Shown here in pieces: positions 32,034 to 40,606 of a stretch of 64,000 nt of DNA. Position 1 is the stretch's first letter. Each line of letters starts with the position of its first letter. The DNA is taken from positions 62,001 to 126,000 of the forward strand of contig NZ_FOBC01000003.1 in the NCBI RefSeq assembly GCF_900109725.1. Reading direction: 5' to 3'. This DNA is from Halomonas daqiaonensis. GTDB taxonomy: Bacteria > Pseudomonadota > Gammaproteobacteria > Pseudomonadales > Halomonadaceae. The notes below the pieces were generated by a model. The model did no database searches. It was not told the origin of the DNA and saw nothing but the letters and a program-made list of their open reading frames with translations. The translations under genes and the position numbers were made by a program.

Positions 32034-32063
32034 TTGCCATGTCGATGGCGGGTCGTGTAGAAT
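32034..32063 (+). promoter_or_regulatory. Sigma-70 promoter of rplM-rpsI
   Basis: TTGCCA (32034-32039) and TAGAAT (32058-32063) are 18 bases apart, five of six matches each. Transcription would begin near 32070 and leave a leader of about 117 bases before rplM. This is the only strong promoter-like pair in the 240-base gap between zapE and rplM, where a highly expressed ribosomal-protein operon must start. Confidence 0.65.
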
Positions 32064-32130
32064 TCGCGCGCTCTACCCGTTGCCTGCCTCCAGCCTTTGT
32101 TGTTGGCTTGCAACCAAGAAAAATAGGGAT

Positions 32131-32161
32131 GGTTCCATGCCGGATGCCCGGCGGCAGAACC
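32131..32161 (+). promoter_or_regulatory. Hairpin in the rplM leader
   Basis: GGTTC (32131-32135) pairs with GAACC (32157-32161), enclosing a GC-rich inner part that contains GCCGG and CCGGC and can fold further. The stem ends 25 bases before the rplM ATG. In E. coli L13 represses its own operon by binding the leader, so this may be the matching structure; no sequence signature proves it. Confidence 0.35.
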
Positions 32162-32186
32162 CAACACATCAATTGGTGATTCATCC

Positions 32187-32615
32187 ATGAAGACGTTCAC
32201 TGCCAAACCGCAGTCCGTCCAGCGCGACTGGTTCGTCGTCGATGCTGCGGACAAGACGCTCGGTCGCCTGGCCACCGAGATCGCTCGTCGCTTGCGCGGC
32301 AAGCACAAGCCGGAATACACCCCGCACGTGGATACCGGTGATTACATCGTCGTGATCAACGCGGAGAAGGTCCAGGTCACCGGCAACAAGGCCAGTGCCA
32401 AGACCTACTACCGCCACACCGGTTACCCGGGTGGCCTGCGCTCCATGAATTTCGAGAAGATGATCGCCCACGCACCGGAGCGTGTCATCGAGTCCGCCGT
32501 CAAGGGCATGCTGCCGAAGGGTCCTCTGGGTCGTGCCATGTACTCGAAGCTCAAGGTCTACGCCGGCACCGAGCATCCGCATGCTGCCCAGCAGCCGCAA
32601 GCACTGAACCTCTGA
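32187..32615 (+). CDS. rplM: 50S ribosomal protein L13
   Basis: L13 is an early-assembling 23S rRNA-binding protein of the large subunit. The 142-residue product has the standard length and sequence: [33 protein letters not shown] at the start, the [15 protein letters not shown] region and [25 protein letters not shown] near the end. It forms an operon with rpsI, which begins 13 bases after its stop. Confidence 0.98.
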   Translation: MKTFTAKPQSVQRDWFVVDAADKTLGRLATEIARRLRGKHKPEYTPHVDTGDYIVVINAEKVQVTGNKASAKTYYRHTGYPGGLRSMNFEKMIAHAPERVIESAVKGMLPKGPLGRAMYSKLKVYAGTEHPHAAQQPQALNL

Positions 32616-32628
32616 GGGAGTCTTCGCC

Positions 32629-33018
32629 ATGACACAGCAGTATTACGGTACCGGGCGCCGCAAGACCTCTACCGCCCGCGTCTTCATGAAGCCGGGCACC
32701 GGCAAGATCACCGTCAACAGCCGTGAGCTGGACCAGTATTTCGGCCGGGTCACCGGTCGCATGGTGGTTCGTCAGCCGCTCGAACTGACCGAGACTCTCG
32801 GTCAGTTCGACGTCTACGTCACCGTCAAGGGCGGTGGCGGTTCGGCTCAGGCTGGCGCCATCCGTCACGGCATCACGCGTGCCCTGTTGGACTACAATGA
32901 GGACTTCCGCGGCCAGCTGCGCGAAGCGGGCTACGTCACTCGTGACGCCCGCCAGGTCGAGCGCAAGAAGATCGGCCTGCGCAAGGCGCGTCGCCGCCCG
33001 CAGTTCTCCAAGCGCTGA
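32629..33018 (+). CDS. rpsI: 30S ribosomal protein S9
   Basis: S9 lies in the head of the small subunit, with its C-terminal tail reaching the P-site tRNA. The 129-residue product shows [15 protein letters not shown] at the start, [14 protein letters not shown] in the middle and the basic tail ending RRRPQFSKR, which contacts the tRNA. It is the second gene of rplM-rpsI and is followed by a clear terminator. Confidence 0.98.
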   Translation: MTQQYYGTGRRKTSTARVFMKPGTGKITVNSRELDQYFGRVTGRMVVRQPLELTETLGQFDVYVTVKGGGGSAQAGAIRHGITRALLDYNEDFRGQLREAGYVTRDARQVERKKIGLRKARRRPQFSKR

Positions 33019-33039
33019 TACGCCTCGTATTGCCGCATG

Positions 33040-33073
33040 AAAACGCCCGGGTCCAGTGACCTGGGCGTTTTTT
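33040..33073 (+). terminator. Rho-independent terminator after rpsI
   Basis: A stem AAAACGCCCGGGTC (33040-33053) pairs with GACCTGGGCGTTTT (33058-33071) across a CAGT loop, with a G-U pair in the middle, and is followed by more T. This is a classic intrinsic terminator 22 bases after the rpsI stop. It separates the ribosomal operon from petABC. Confidence 0.88.
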
Positions 33074-33128
33074 GTTCCGGATCAAGAATTTGTCGCCAGG
33101 GTTTTCCGTTTGTTCAGGGAACCTTTCC

Positions 33129-33157
33129 TTGTGCGGGGCGACACGATTTTTTACCAT
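33129..33157 (+). promoter_or_regulatory. Possible promoter of petABC
   Basis: TTGTGC (33129-33134) and TACCAT (33152-33157) are 17 bases apart, with a T-run just before the -10 box. They lie after the rpsI terminator and about 80 bases before the petA start. The match is moderate but the position is right. Confidence 0.45.
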
Positions 33158-33238
33158 AGATCGCATTTGGTATCCGTGGTCGCGGGGGGGTCACTGTCCG
33201 TGATGGAACAACGGGTAAGCTGATGGGAGAAACCAGAA

Positions 33239-33838
33239 ATGGCAGATAACGGCGTAAACAAGGGTCGGCGCCGTTTCCTCGTAGGTGCCACCACCGTCGT
33301 GGGTGCGGTGGGTGCTGTCGGGGTTGCGGTTCCCTTTGTGGCTTCCTGGCAGCCTAGTGCCAGGGCAAGAGCGGCGGGTGCTCCCGTCCAGGCTGACGTG
33401 TCGAAGCTCGAGCCCGGTCAGCGCATGACCGTCGAGTGGCGCGGTAAACCGGTATGGATCATCAACCGCACGCCGGAGATGATCGAGCGGACGCGTAATT
33501 TCTCCGAGGACCGCCTCGCGGATCCCTCCTCCATGGTGCCGCAGCAGCCGAGTTACGTCTCCGGTGAGATGCGCTCGATCAAGCCGGAAATCGGGGTGCT
33601 CATCGGCATCTGCACTCATCTGGGCTGCTCACCGCTCTATCGCCCTGAGCCCGATGCCGAGGGCGTAGGAACCGACGACTGGCCGGGCGGCTTCTTCTGT
33701 CCCTGCCACGGCTCGCGCTTCGATCTGGCCGGGCGCGTATTCGTCAACGTGCCGGCACCGACCAATCTCGAAGTGCCACCTTACCGCTTCGACAGCGATG
33801 TGCTGATCACGGTCGGCGAAGATGAGGAGACTGCCTGA
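33239..33838 (+). CDS. petA: Ubiquinol-cytochrome c reductase iron-sulfur subunit (Rieske)
   Basis: The Rieske subunit of cytochrome bc1 takes an electron from ubiquinol and passes it to cytochrome c1 in the inner membrane. The 199-residue product has a twin-arginine signal-anchor (GRRRFLVGATTVVGAVGAVG), and the [2Fe-2S] ligands C125 and H127 in CTHLGC and C154 and H157 in CPCHGS; C130 and C156 form the disulfide. It overlaps petB by one base (TGATG). Confidence 0.97.
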   Translation: MADNGVNKGRRRFLVGATTVVGAVGAVGVAVPFVASWQPSARARAAGAPVQADVSKLEPGQRMTVEWRGKPVWIINRTPEMIERTRNFSEDRLADPSSMVPQQPSYVSGEMRSIKPEIGVLIGICTHLGCSPLYRPEPDAEGVGTDDWPGGFFCPCHGSRFDLAGRVFVNVPAPTNLEVPPYRFDSDVLITVGEDEETA

Positions 33839-35097
33839 TGGGTAATCCTAACAAAGTCAAGGCGGAGCGCGGCTTTATGCGCTGGGTCGATGACCGCTTC
33901 CCGGCCACCCAGATGTGGCAGGACCACATGGCGAAGTACTATGCGCCGAAGAACTTCAACTTCTGGTACTTCTTCGGTTCACTGGCGTTGCTGATGCTGG
34001 TCAACCAGATCCTCACAGGGGTCTGGTTGACCATGAGCTACAACCCCTCTGCCGAGGGCGCCTTTGCTTCGGTCGAGTACATCATGCGCGATGTGGAGTG
34101 GGGCTGGCTGATCCGCTACATGCACTCCACTGGCGCCACGGCCTTCTTCGCAGTCGTCTACCTGCACATGTTCCGCGGACTGCTCTATGGTTCCTACAAG
34201 GCGCCTCGCGAGCTGGTGTGGATCTTCGGCATGGCCATCTACCTGGCGCTGATGGCCGAGGCCTTCATGGGCTATCTGCTGCCCTGGGGCCAGATGTCCT
34301 ATTGGGGTGCCCAGGTCATCATCTCGCTGTTCTCGGCGATCCCGGTGATCGGTCCCGACCTGACCCAGTGGATTCGCGGTGACTTCCTGATCTCCGGTAT
34401 CACCCTCAACCGTTTCTTCGCCCTGCATGTGGTCGCGTTGCCGATCGTCATCCTGGCGCTGGTGGTGCTGCACATCATCGCCCTGCACGAGGTCGGCTCC
34501 AACAACCCTGACGGTATCGACATCAAGAAGAAGAAGGACGAATCCGGTAAGCCGCTGGACGGCATTCCCTTCCATCCTTACTACACGGTGAAGGACCTCG
34601 TCGGCGTGGCGGTGTTCCTGTTCGTCTTCTGCGTGGTGATCTTCTACTTCCCCGAGGGTGGCGGCTATTTCCTCGAGAAGCCTAACTTCCAGCCGGCTGA
34701 CCCGCTGACGACGCCCGATCATATCGCCCCGGTCTGGTACTTCACGCCCTTCTACGCGATCCTGCGCGCGATCACCTTCTCGCTGTTCGGCCTCGACGCC
34801 AAGTTTCTCGGCGTGATCTTCATGGGCGCGGCCATCGCAGTGCTCTTCGTGCTGCCCTGGCTCGACCGCAGTCCGGTGCGCTCTATGCGTTACAAGGGCT
34901 GGATGTCCAAGGTGATGCTGACGCTTTTCGCGATCAGCTTCTTGATCCTGGGCGTGCTCGGGGTATTGCCGGTCACCGAGGGGCGTACCCTGCTGTCCCA
35001 GGTGTGCACCGTCATCTACTTCGCCTTCTTCCTGCTGATGCCGTTCTATACCCGGCTGGAGAAGACCAAACCCGTTCCGGAAAGGGTGACTGGCTAA
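33838..35097 (+). CDS. petB: Cytochrome b of the bc1 complex
   Basis: Cytochrome b holds two hemes and both quinone sites of the bc1 complex. The 419-residue product has eight membrane segments. Landmarks: the N-terminal RWVDDRFPATQMWQDH, heme-binding histidines in RYMHSTGATAFFAVVYLHMFRG and LNRFFALHVVALPIVILALVVLH, and the Qo-site PDHIAPVWYFTPFYAILRA. Its length fits a full-length cytochrome b not split into b6 and subunit IV. It overlaps petC by one base (TAATG). Confidence 0.97.
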   Translation: MGNPNKVKAERGFMRWVDDRFPATQMWQDHMAKYYAPKNFNFWYFFGSLALLMLVNQILTGVWLTMSYNPSAEGAFASVEYIMRDVEWGWLIRYMHSTGATAFFAVVYLHMFRGLLYGSYKAPRELVWIFGMAIYLALMAEAFMGYLLPWGQMSYWGAQVIISLFSAIPVIGPDLTQWIRGDFLISGITLNRFFALHVVALPIVILALVVLHIIALHEVGSNNPDGIDIKKKKDESGKPLDGIPFHPYYTVKDLVGVAVFLFVFCVVIFYFPEGGGYFLEKPNFQPADPLTTPDHIAPVWYFTPFYAILRAITFSLFGLDAKFLGVIFMGAAIAVLFVLPWLDRSPVRSMRYKGWMSKVMLTLFAISFLILGVLGVLPVTEGRTLLSQVCTVIYFAFFLLMPFYTRLEKTKPVPERVTG

Positions 35098-35864
35098 TGA
35101 AAAAGCAACTGTTCGCACTGCTCTTCGCGCTGGTGCCCGTCACGGCGATGGCCGCCCCAGCCGCAGACGTGCCGTACTCCATGGAGCCCGACCTCCACGA
35201 CAAGGCGTCCCTGCAGAACGGCATGAAACTCTATGTCAACTACTGCATGGGGTGCCACTCGCTGGAGCACCAGCGGTTCGCGCGTGCTGCCGAAGACCTG
35301 GACATGCCTCAGGACCTGGTGGAAGAGAACCTGATCTTCTCCCCCGAGTTGGGCTTCAACGACCAGATGCATATCGCCATGAACGAGGAAGACGGTGCGA
35401 CTTGGTTCGGAGTAGCACCGCCCGACCTGACCCTCGAATCGCGTGTGCGCAGCCCCTCCTGGATCTACTCCTACCTGCTGAGCTTCTACAAGGATCCCAG
35501 CACCGGCACCGGCGTCAACAATGCGGTCTTCCCATTGGTGGCCATGCCCAACGTGCTGGAACCGCTGCAGGGGGTGCAGGAGAAGGTGTGCGCCGCGACG
35601 GATAAACCGGTCGAGGGGGCCGAGCTCGATCCCCTGACCGGGAAGTACCAGTCCTGCGAGACGCTGCAGGTCACCCAGCCTGGCGAGATGGAGCCGGAGG
35701 AGTTCGAGGCAGCGGTCTACGACCTCACCAACTTCCTCGCCTACGCGGGGGAGCCGTCCAAGCTGCAGGCCCAGTCGCTGGGGCCGAAGGTGTTGATCTT
35801 CATCTTCATCTTCGGGGTCATCTCCTACCTGCTCAAGCGTGAGTACTGGCGCGACGTTCACTGA
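35097..35864 (+). CDS. petC: Cytochrome c1 of the bc1 complex
   Basis: Cytochrome c1 accepts electrons from the Rieske centre and passes them to a soluble cytochrome c. The 255-residue product has a cleavable signal (MKKQLFALLFALVPVTAMA), the heme-attachment motif C50-M-G-C53-H54, an axial methionine probably in FPLVAMPNVLEPLQG, and a C-terminal membrane anchor (KVLIFIFIFGVISYLLK). I start at 35097 because it overlaps the petB stop and gives the expected signal peptide. Confidence 0.96.
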   Translation: MKKQLFALLFALVPVTAMAAPAADVPYSMEPDLHDKASLQNGMKLYVNYCMGCHSLEHQRFARAAEDLDMPQDLVEENLIFSPELGFNDQMHIAMNEEDGATWFGVAPPDLTLESRVRSPSWIYSYLLSFYKDPSTGTGVNNAVFPLVAMPNVLEPLQGVQEKVCAATDKPVEGAELDPLTGKYQSCETLQVTQPGEMEPEEFEAAVYDLTNFLAYAGEPSKLQAQSLGPKVLIFIFIFGVISYLLKREYWRDVH

Positions 35865-35882
35865 ACCGTCATCGACGGACAT

Positions 35883-35927
35883 CCACGGGGGCGCATGGTC
35901 GATGGCCATGCGCCCCTCGTGGTCTTT
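35883..35927 (+). terminator. Strong hairpin terminator after petC
   Basis: A 16-pair stem with one bulged T runs from CCACGGGGGCGCATGG (35883-35898) to CCATGCGCCCCTCGTGG (35906-35922) with a 7-base loop, 19 bases after the petC stop, followed by TCTTTG. The T-tract is imperfect, but the stem is very stable and the position between petC and the sspA promoter fits termination. Confidence 0.7.
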
Positions 35928-35943
35928 GCCCGATATCGGGCAA
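35926..35943. promoter_or_regulatory. Perfect 18-base palindrome upstream of sspA (candidate operator)
   Basis: TTGCCCGATATCGGGCAA is a perfect palindrome with no spacer, centred about 53 bases before the expected sspA transcription start. With no loop it is a poor RNA hairpin but a good site for a dimeric DNA-binding protein. It begins at the end of the petC terminator. The regulator is unknown. Confidence 0.45.
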
Positions 35944-35972
35944 CACGATGCCCCTCAAGGCGGGGGCGGTCG

Positions 35973-35981
35973 TGTTATCAT
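35973..35981 (+). promoter_or_regulatory. Extended -10 promoter of sspAB
   Basis: TG-T-TATCAT at 35973-35981 matches the extended -10 form (TGNTATAAT) with one mismatch in the hexamer, 31 bases before the sspA ATG. The -35 region is poor, as is common with extended -10 promoters. Confidence 0.5.
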
Positions 35982-36011
35982 CCCGGCACGAACTGATGCG
36001 AGGATTGTTAC

Positions 36012-36638
36012 ATGGGTGTAGTGGCCAAGCGGTCGTCGATGATCTTCTATTCCGGAGGGGATGACCATTTCAGTCATCGTGTGCGAATCGTGCTCGCCGA
36101 AAAGGGCGTTGCCGTCGATATCGTCGAGGTGACCGACGAGCAGCACCCCGAGGAACTCGCCGACCTCAACCCCTACAATAGCGTGCCCACGTTGCTCGAC
36201 CGCGACCTGGTGCTCTACGAGTCCAAGGTGATGATGGAGTACCTTGACGAGCGTTTCCCGCATCCGCCGCTGTTGCCTGTCTATCCCGTGGCGCGTGCCA
36301 AGAGCCGCCTGTGGATGCATCGCATCGAGCGCGAATGGTGTCCGCTGGTCGATCAGATACAGAGTGGCGCGAAGAAAGACGTCGAGAAGGCGCGCAAGGA
36401 ATTGCGCGAAAGCCTGGTCGGCATCTCGCCGATCTTCGAGGACATGCCCTATTTCATGAGCGAGGAGTTTACCCTGGTGGACTGCTGCCTGGCCCCGATC
36501 CTCTGGCGCCTGCCGGCACTGGGCATAGAGCTGCCCGAGAAGCAGGTCAAGCCCTTGATGAGCTACATGGAGCGCCTGTTCGACCGTGATGGCTTCAAGG
36601 CGGCGCTCAGTGAGAGCGAACGCGAGATGCGCCCCTGA
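36012..36638 (+). CDS. sspA: Stringent starvation protein A
   Basis: SspA is a glutathione-transferase-fold protein that binds RNA polymerase and aids acid and starvation tolerance. The 208-residue product has the thioredoxin-like N-terminal domain ([24 protein letters not shown]) without a catalytic cysteine, then [37 protein letters not shown] and a helical C-terminal domain. A GAGG site lies before the ATG. It is followed by sspB after 47 bases. Confidence 0.96.
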   Translation: MGVVAKRSSMIFYSGGDDHFSHRVRIVLAEKGVAVDIVEVTDEQHPEELADLNPYNSVPTLLDRDLVLYESKVMMEYLDERFPHPPLLPVYPVARAKSRLWMHRIEREWCPLVDQIQSGAKKDVEKARKELRESLVGISPIFEDMPYFMSEEFTLVDCCLAPILWRLPALGIELPEKQVKPLMSYMERLFDRDGFKAALSESEREMRP

Positions 36639-36685
36639 ATTTCGACCCGGCGATGACCGGGTCCTCGACCCAGGAGGGCCAAGTG

Positions 36686-37168
36686 ATGCAATCGAGCCGC
36701 CCCTATATTGCCAGGGCCCTTTACCAGTGGCTGCTGGACAATGACCTGACCCCCTACATCGTCGTCGATGCCGAGCAGGCGGGGGTCGAGGTTCCCCGCC
36801 AGTTCGTCCAGAATGGCCAGATCGTGCTCAATCTGGCGCCCACCGCCGTGCGTGACTTCAGCATGGAGAACGAAGCGGTAAGCTTTTCGGCGCGTTTCGG
36901 TGGTCGACCCATGCAGGTGATGGTGCCCATCGAGGCGCTGATCGCGATCTATGCCCGGGAAAATGGCGTGGGCATGGTGTTCGGTCATGAGCCGGTGATA
37001 CCGGCCGAAGCGACCGAGGCAGAGGAGAAGGGGCCTCGGCTCAATGAAGTGGATAACGCCGGTGATAGCGCTGATGACCACTCGCAGCAAGAGGTGACTC
37101 AGGAAGAGCATCAGGGTGACGAGGCGCCGCCGCGTAAGGGGCGCCCCTCGCTGCGGGTCATCAAGTGA
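36686..37168 (+). CDS. sspB: ClpXP specificity-enhancing factor SspB
   Basis: SspB binds the SsrA tag and the N-terminal part of RseA and delivers them to ClpXP. The 160-residue product has the folded domain at residues 1-110 (RPYIARALYQWLLDNDLTPYIVVDAE, GRPMQVMVPIEALIAIYARENGVGMVF), a long acidic flexible linker, and a basic C-terminal ClpX-binding module ending KGRPSLRVIK. The start at 36686 follows AGGAGG. It is the second gene of sspAB. Confidence 0.95.
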   Translation: MQSSRPYIARALYQWLLDNDLTPYIVVDAEQAGVEVPRQFVQNGQIVLNLAPTAVRDFSMENEAVSFSARFGGRPMQVMVPIEALIAIYARENGVGMVFGHEPVIPAEATEAEEKGPRLNEVDNAGDSADDHSQQEVTQEEHQGDEAPPRKGRPSLRVIK

Positions 37169-37190
37169 TCCAGGAATCGCTTATCCGGAC

Positions 37191-37222
37191 GCGAAACGGC
37201 AGGCCACAGGCCTGCCGTTCGC
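37191..37222. terminator. Hairpin terminator between convergent sspB and dolP
   Basis: GCGAAACGGCAGGCC (37191-37205) pairs with GGCCTGCCGTTCGC (37209-37222) across an ACA loop: 14 pairs and one bulged A. It lies 23 bases after the sspB stop and just after the leftward dolP stop. There is no T-tract on either side, so it may act as a bidirectional stem or as an mRNA-end stabiliser. Confidence 0.55.
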
Positions 37223-37240
37223 ATTCTGCAAGGGCGGTCG

Positions 37241-37819
37241 TCAGTCCAGGTAGTCGAAGACCTTGACGATACGCTGCATGCCGCCAACGTTGGAAACGGC
37301 CTGGACGATGCGTTCCGCTTCGCTGCGGGTGACGATGCCCATCAGGTAGACGCTGTTGTTCTCGACAACCACCCGGATGCGACCGGAGTCGATCTCCTCG
37401 TTGGCCGCGAGGCTGGTGCGGATGCGGGTCCTCAGCCAGGTATCGGAGAGCCGCTGGCTCGCCGGCAGGTTGGCGGCAATGGCGAGCTCGTTGTGCACCT
37501 CGCGGACGTTACGCACCTTGCCGGCCACCTCTTCGGCCCTTGCCTTGAGCTCCTCGCTGGGTACCTGGCCGGTGAGCAGCACGACGCCGTTGAAGCTGTC
37601 GACATTGATGCGGGCATCGCTCAGCCGTGCATCGGTGCGGCCGAGGTTGTGGCCAACCTTGGTCTCGATGCTCTCGTCCTCGACCTGGGCGCCCAGGGTG
37701 CGTTCGCCGTAGTTTTCGTCGATGGTGCCGGGGGTGGTGATGCCGGTCACGGTGGTGCAGCTGGCTAAGCCGATGCCGAGGGTGAGCAGCAGAGGGGTGA
37801 GAAGGGATTTCCTGGTCAT
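37241..37819 (-). CDS. dolP: Outer-membrane lipoprotein with two BON domains, DolP (YraP)
   Basis: DolP is an outer-membrane lipoprotein that supports membrane integrity and BAM function and collects at division sites. The product (192 residues) has a lipoprotein signal ending L-A-S-C21, then two BON domains: first INVDSFNGVVLLTGQVPSEELKARAEEVAG, second IRVVVENNSVYLMGIVTRSEAERIVQAVSNVGGMQRIV. A GTG at 37828 that overlaps the diaA stop (GTGA) would add MIP and is possible. It is the last gene of lpoA-yraN-diaA-dolP. Confidence 0.93.
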   Translation of the reverse strand: MTRKSLLTPLLLTLGIGLASCTTVTGITTPGTIDENYGERTLGAQVEDESIETKVGHNLGRTDARLSDARINVDSFNGVVLLTGQVPSEELKARAEEVAGKVRNVREVHNELAIAANLPASQRLSDTWLRTRIRTSLAANEEIDSGRIRVVVENNSVYLMGIVTRSEAERIVQAVSNVGGMQRIVKVFDYLD

Positions 37820-37824
37820 GGGGA

Positions 37825-38457
<633 letters not shown>

Positions 38458-38826
38458 TCAAAACGCTTCGAAGGCACCCGCCACCCATTCGATCTCGAAA
38501 TCGGGGGGCGTGCCGGTCACGGCCAGCACATCGAAGCGGCAGGGACATGATAGCCCGTTGCGCTGGAGATAAAAACGCGCTGCACGGATCAGGCGGCGCT
38601 GCTTCGTGGCGTTGACCGTCTCCAGTGGGTGCCCGTGCCGGCAGTCGGCACGGTGGCGGACCTCGACGAACACCAGTACCTCACCATCGCGCATCACCAG
38701 ATCGATCTCGCCGCCCTTGGCATGCTGGTTGCTGGCCTCGAGGGAGAGGCCGCGTGCCATCAGCCAGCGTGCTGCAAACTGCTCGATAGCGCCACCGCGG
38801 GCGCGGGCGTCACCGGGCCCGGTCAT
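38458..38826 (-). CDS. yraN: UPF0102 / YraN-like nuclease-fold protein
   Basis: YraN proteins have a restriction-endonuclease-like fold; their role is unproved. The 122-residue product carries the expected active-site-like residues: the E in ANQHAKGGEIDLVMRDGEVLVFVEVRHR (pattern E-x-D...E-V-K/R) and the CRFDVLAVTG segment. The start overlaps the end of lpoA by 17 bases, showing coupling. It is the second gene of the lpoA operon. Confidence 0.92.
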   Translation of the reverse strand: MTGPGDARARGGAIEQFAARWLMARGLSLEASNQHAKGGEIDLVMRDGEVLVFVEVRHRADCRHGHPLETVNATKQRRLIRAARFYLQRNGLSCPCRFDVLAVTGTPPDFEIEWVAGAFEAF

Positions 38827-40561
38827 CGCCGAATACGCCCCGCGTCAGCACGGGCTGAGGGACGCCGTTGACGAAGCGTGCCCAGGGCAGGCGGCGCTGG
38901 ATCCGGCCATCGTCGCCGGGGGTAAGGGTGCCGGTGGCGCCGAGCAGCTCGATGCCGCTGATGGCCTGCAGCTGCGGCAAGCGCCGGGCCAGCTCGTAGG
39001 CATCAACGCCCATGGCCATCAGCCGGAACATGGCGGAATCGGACTCCTCGCGCAGCTGGCGATAGCTCTCCAGGAAGGGCAGGGCCTCGACGCCGCCCAC
39101 GGCTGCATCGGGGATCTGCCACGGGATATCGGAGAACAGCACGTCGTCCAGGTCGTGGTCCAGGCGGGGCTGCAGGCGTCCTTCGAAGAGGTGGGACGTC
39201 GCATAGATCGGCAGGCCGCCACTGTAGTAGTAGTCCAGCGTCGGCGGTACCTGGCGGGCGTACTCCGGAAGAGCCATCAGGAACAGCATGTCCGGCTGGG
39301 GGTTGGTCACGGCTCGACGTGCGCTCTCGGTGGCTGAGGCCTCGGGGTTGTAACGTACCGCATTGGCGATTTCGCCCCCGAGGTCGCGCCAGGCGTTCCA
39401 GAAAGCCTCGCCGACGCGGCGTCCCCAGTCGTTGTCCGGGACCAGCAGCGAGGCGAGGCGGTGACCGTCGACCCAGGCACGGTGCGCGGCCTGCAGGGCC
39501 TCGTCCTCGGCGGAGAGGCCATATTGGAAGAGTCCCAAGGCCCGGTTGCGTTCCCCGCGACCGTAGTTGAGTGCCAGAGTCGGCAGTGGCACACGCTCAC
39601 GCTGTTCGAGCCGGCTGACGGCGTCCTTGTCCAGTGGACCGATCACCACCTGGGCGCCGCGGTCGGCGGCCGTCCGGTAGAGTGTCTCCATGTCGCTCTG
39701 GCTGCTGTCGAAAAAGCTCAGGCGAGCACCACGGTCGGCGCTCTCTTGATGCTGGGTACGGATGCCCTCGCGGATCGCCTCGGCAATGCCAGCGAGTGGT
39801 CCGGACTCGGGCAGGAAGACCGCGATATGATCGACTTCCTGGCCGCGCAGTTCACTCAGGGCGGTGATCTCGCCGGGCAGGCGACGGGCTGCCGGATGAC
39901 CGCGATGGCGCTCGCGCCACTCATCCAGGCGCGCGAAGAGCCGCTGGATGTCGCTGCCGCTGGAGCGCACAACTTGTGCCAGGGTAACCCAGCCACGGGT
40001 CAGGTCTTTGCCCTCTTCACGCAGGGTGGAGAGCGAGCCATCGTCAAGTCGCGAGAGCTGATCCCAGATCGGATCGTTGAGGTCCTCACGCTCGGTCTCG
40101 GCCTGGACGCGAATCAGGGCCCGGGCGGCCGCGAGGGGCTCGTCGACCTCTGCCAGCGCCATGCCCAGGCGTTCACGCAGGCTCAGGGACGCCTCGCGAG
40201 GCAGTTCTACCTCGTCTAGCAGCTGTCCGGCCTGGATCACCGCCCAAGGCTCCCCCATGGATTCGCCCAGCTCCGAGAGCAGCAGGGCCCAGCGCGTTAG
40301 TGCCTGGCGCTCCAACTGGCTGTCGTCGACTTCCTTGGCAACCTCGAGTGCCTGGGTGCGGTTTCCCTGGCGTGCTAGGATGTCGGCCGCCTCCAGGCGT
40401 GATAGTGCGGCTTGGGCGGGTGCCTGTTGTTCGGCCTGTTGCAGCAGGCGCTGTGGGTCGTCGTCGGCCTGCCGCTCGACGATGCTCGGCTGGAAGCTGC
40501 AGCCCGCAAGCAGCAGCGCGGTGAGGGCGGCAGCCAGAGGGCCGCGAAACGAGATCTTCAT
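38810..40561 (-). CDS. lpoA: Penicillin-binding protein activator LpoA
   Basis: LpoA is an outer-membrane lipoprotein that reaches through the peptidoglycan to stimulate PBP1A. The 583-residue product has a lipobox LLAGC with C21, an N-terminal TPR-like helical domain (about residues 30-240) and a C-terminal periplasmic-binding-protein-like domain (HIAVFLPESGPLAGIAEAIREGIRTQHQ onward). It is the first gene of lpoA-yraN-diaA-dolP and divergent from rsmI, with only 45 bases between starts. Confidence 0.95.
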   Translation of the reverse strand: MKISFRGPLAAALTALLLAGCSFQPSIVERQADDDPQRLLQQAEQQAPAQAALSRLEAADILARQGNRTQALEVAKEVDDSQLERQALTRWALLLSELGESMGEPWAVIQAGQLLDEVELPREASLSLRERLGMALAEVDEPLAAARALIRVQAETEREDLNDPIWDQLSRLDDGSLSTLREEGKDLTRGWVTLAQVVRSSGSDIQRLFARLDEWRERHRGHPAARRLPGEITALSELRGQEVDHIAVFLPESGPLAGIAEAIREGIRTQHQESADRGARLSFFDSSQSDMETLYRTAADRGAQVVIGPLDKDAVSRLEQRERVPLPTLALNYGRGERNRALGLFQYGLSAEDEALQAAHRAWVDGHRLASLLVPDNDWGRRVGEAFWNAWRDLGGEIANAVRYNPEASATESARRAVTNPQPDMLFLMALPEYARQVPPTLDYYYSGGLPIYATSHLFEGRLQPRLDHDLDDVLFSDIPWQIPDAAVGGVEALPFLESYRQLREESDSAMFRLMAMGVDAYELARRLPQLQAISGIELLGATGTLTPGDDGRIQRRLPWARFVNGVPQPVLTRGVFGDDRAR

Positions 40562-40606
40562 GAATCCTTCCTTGTCCCCATTTCCGAGAGCCCCCAGGGA
40601 GCCGAG

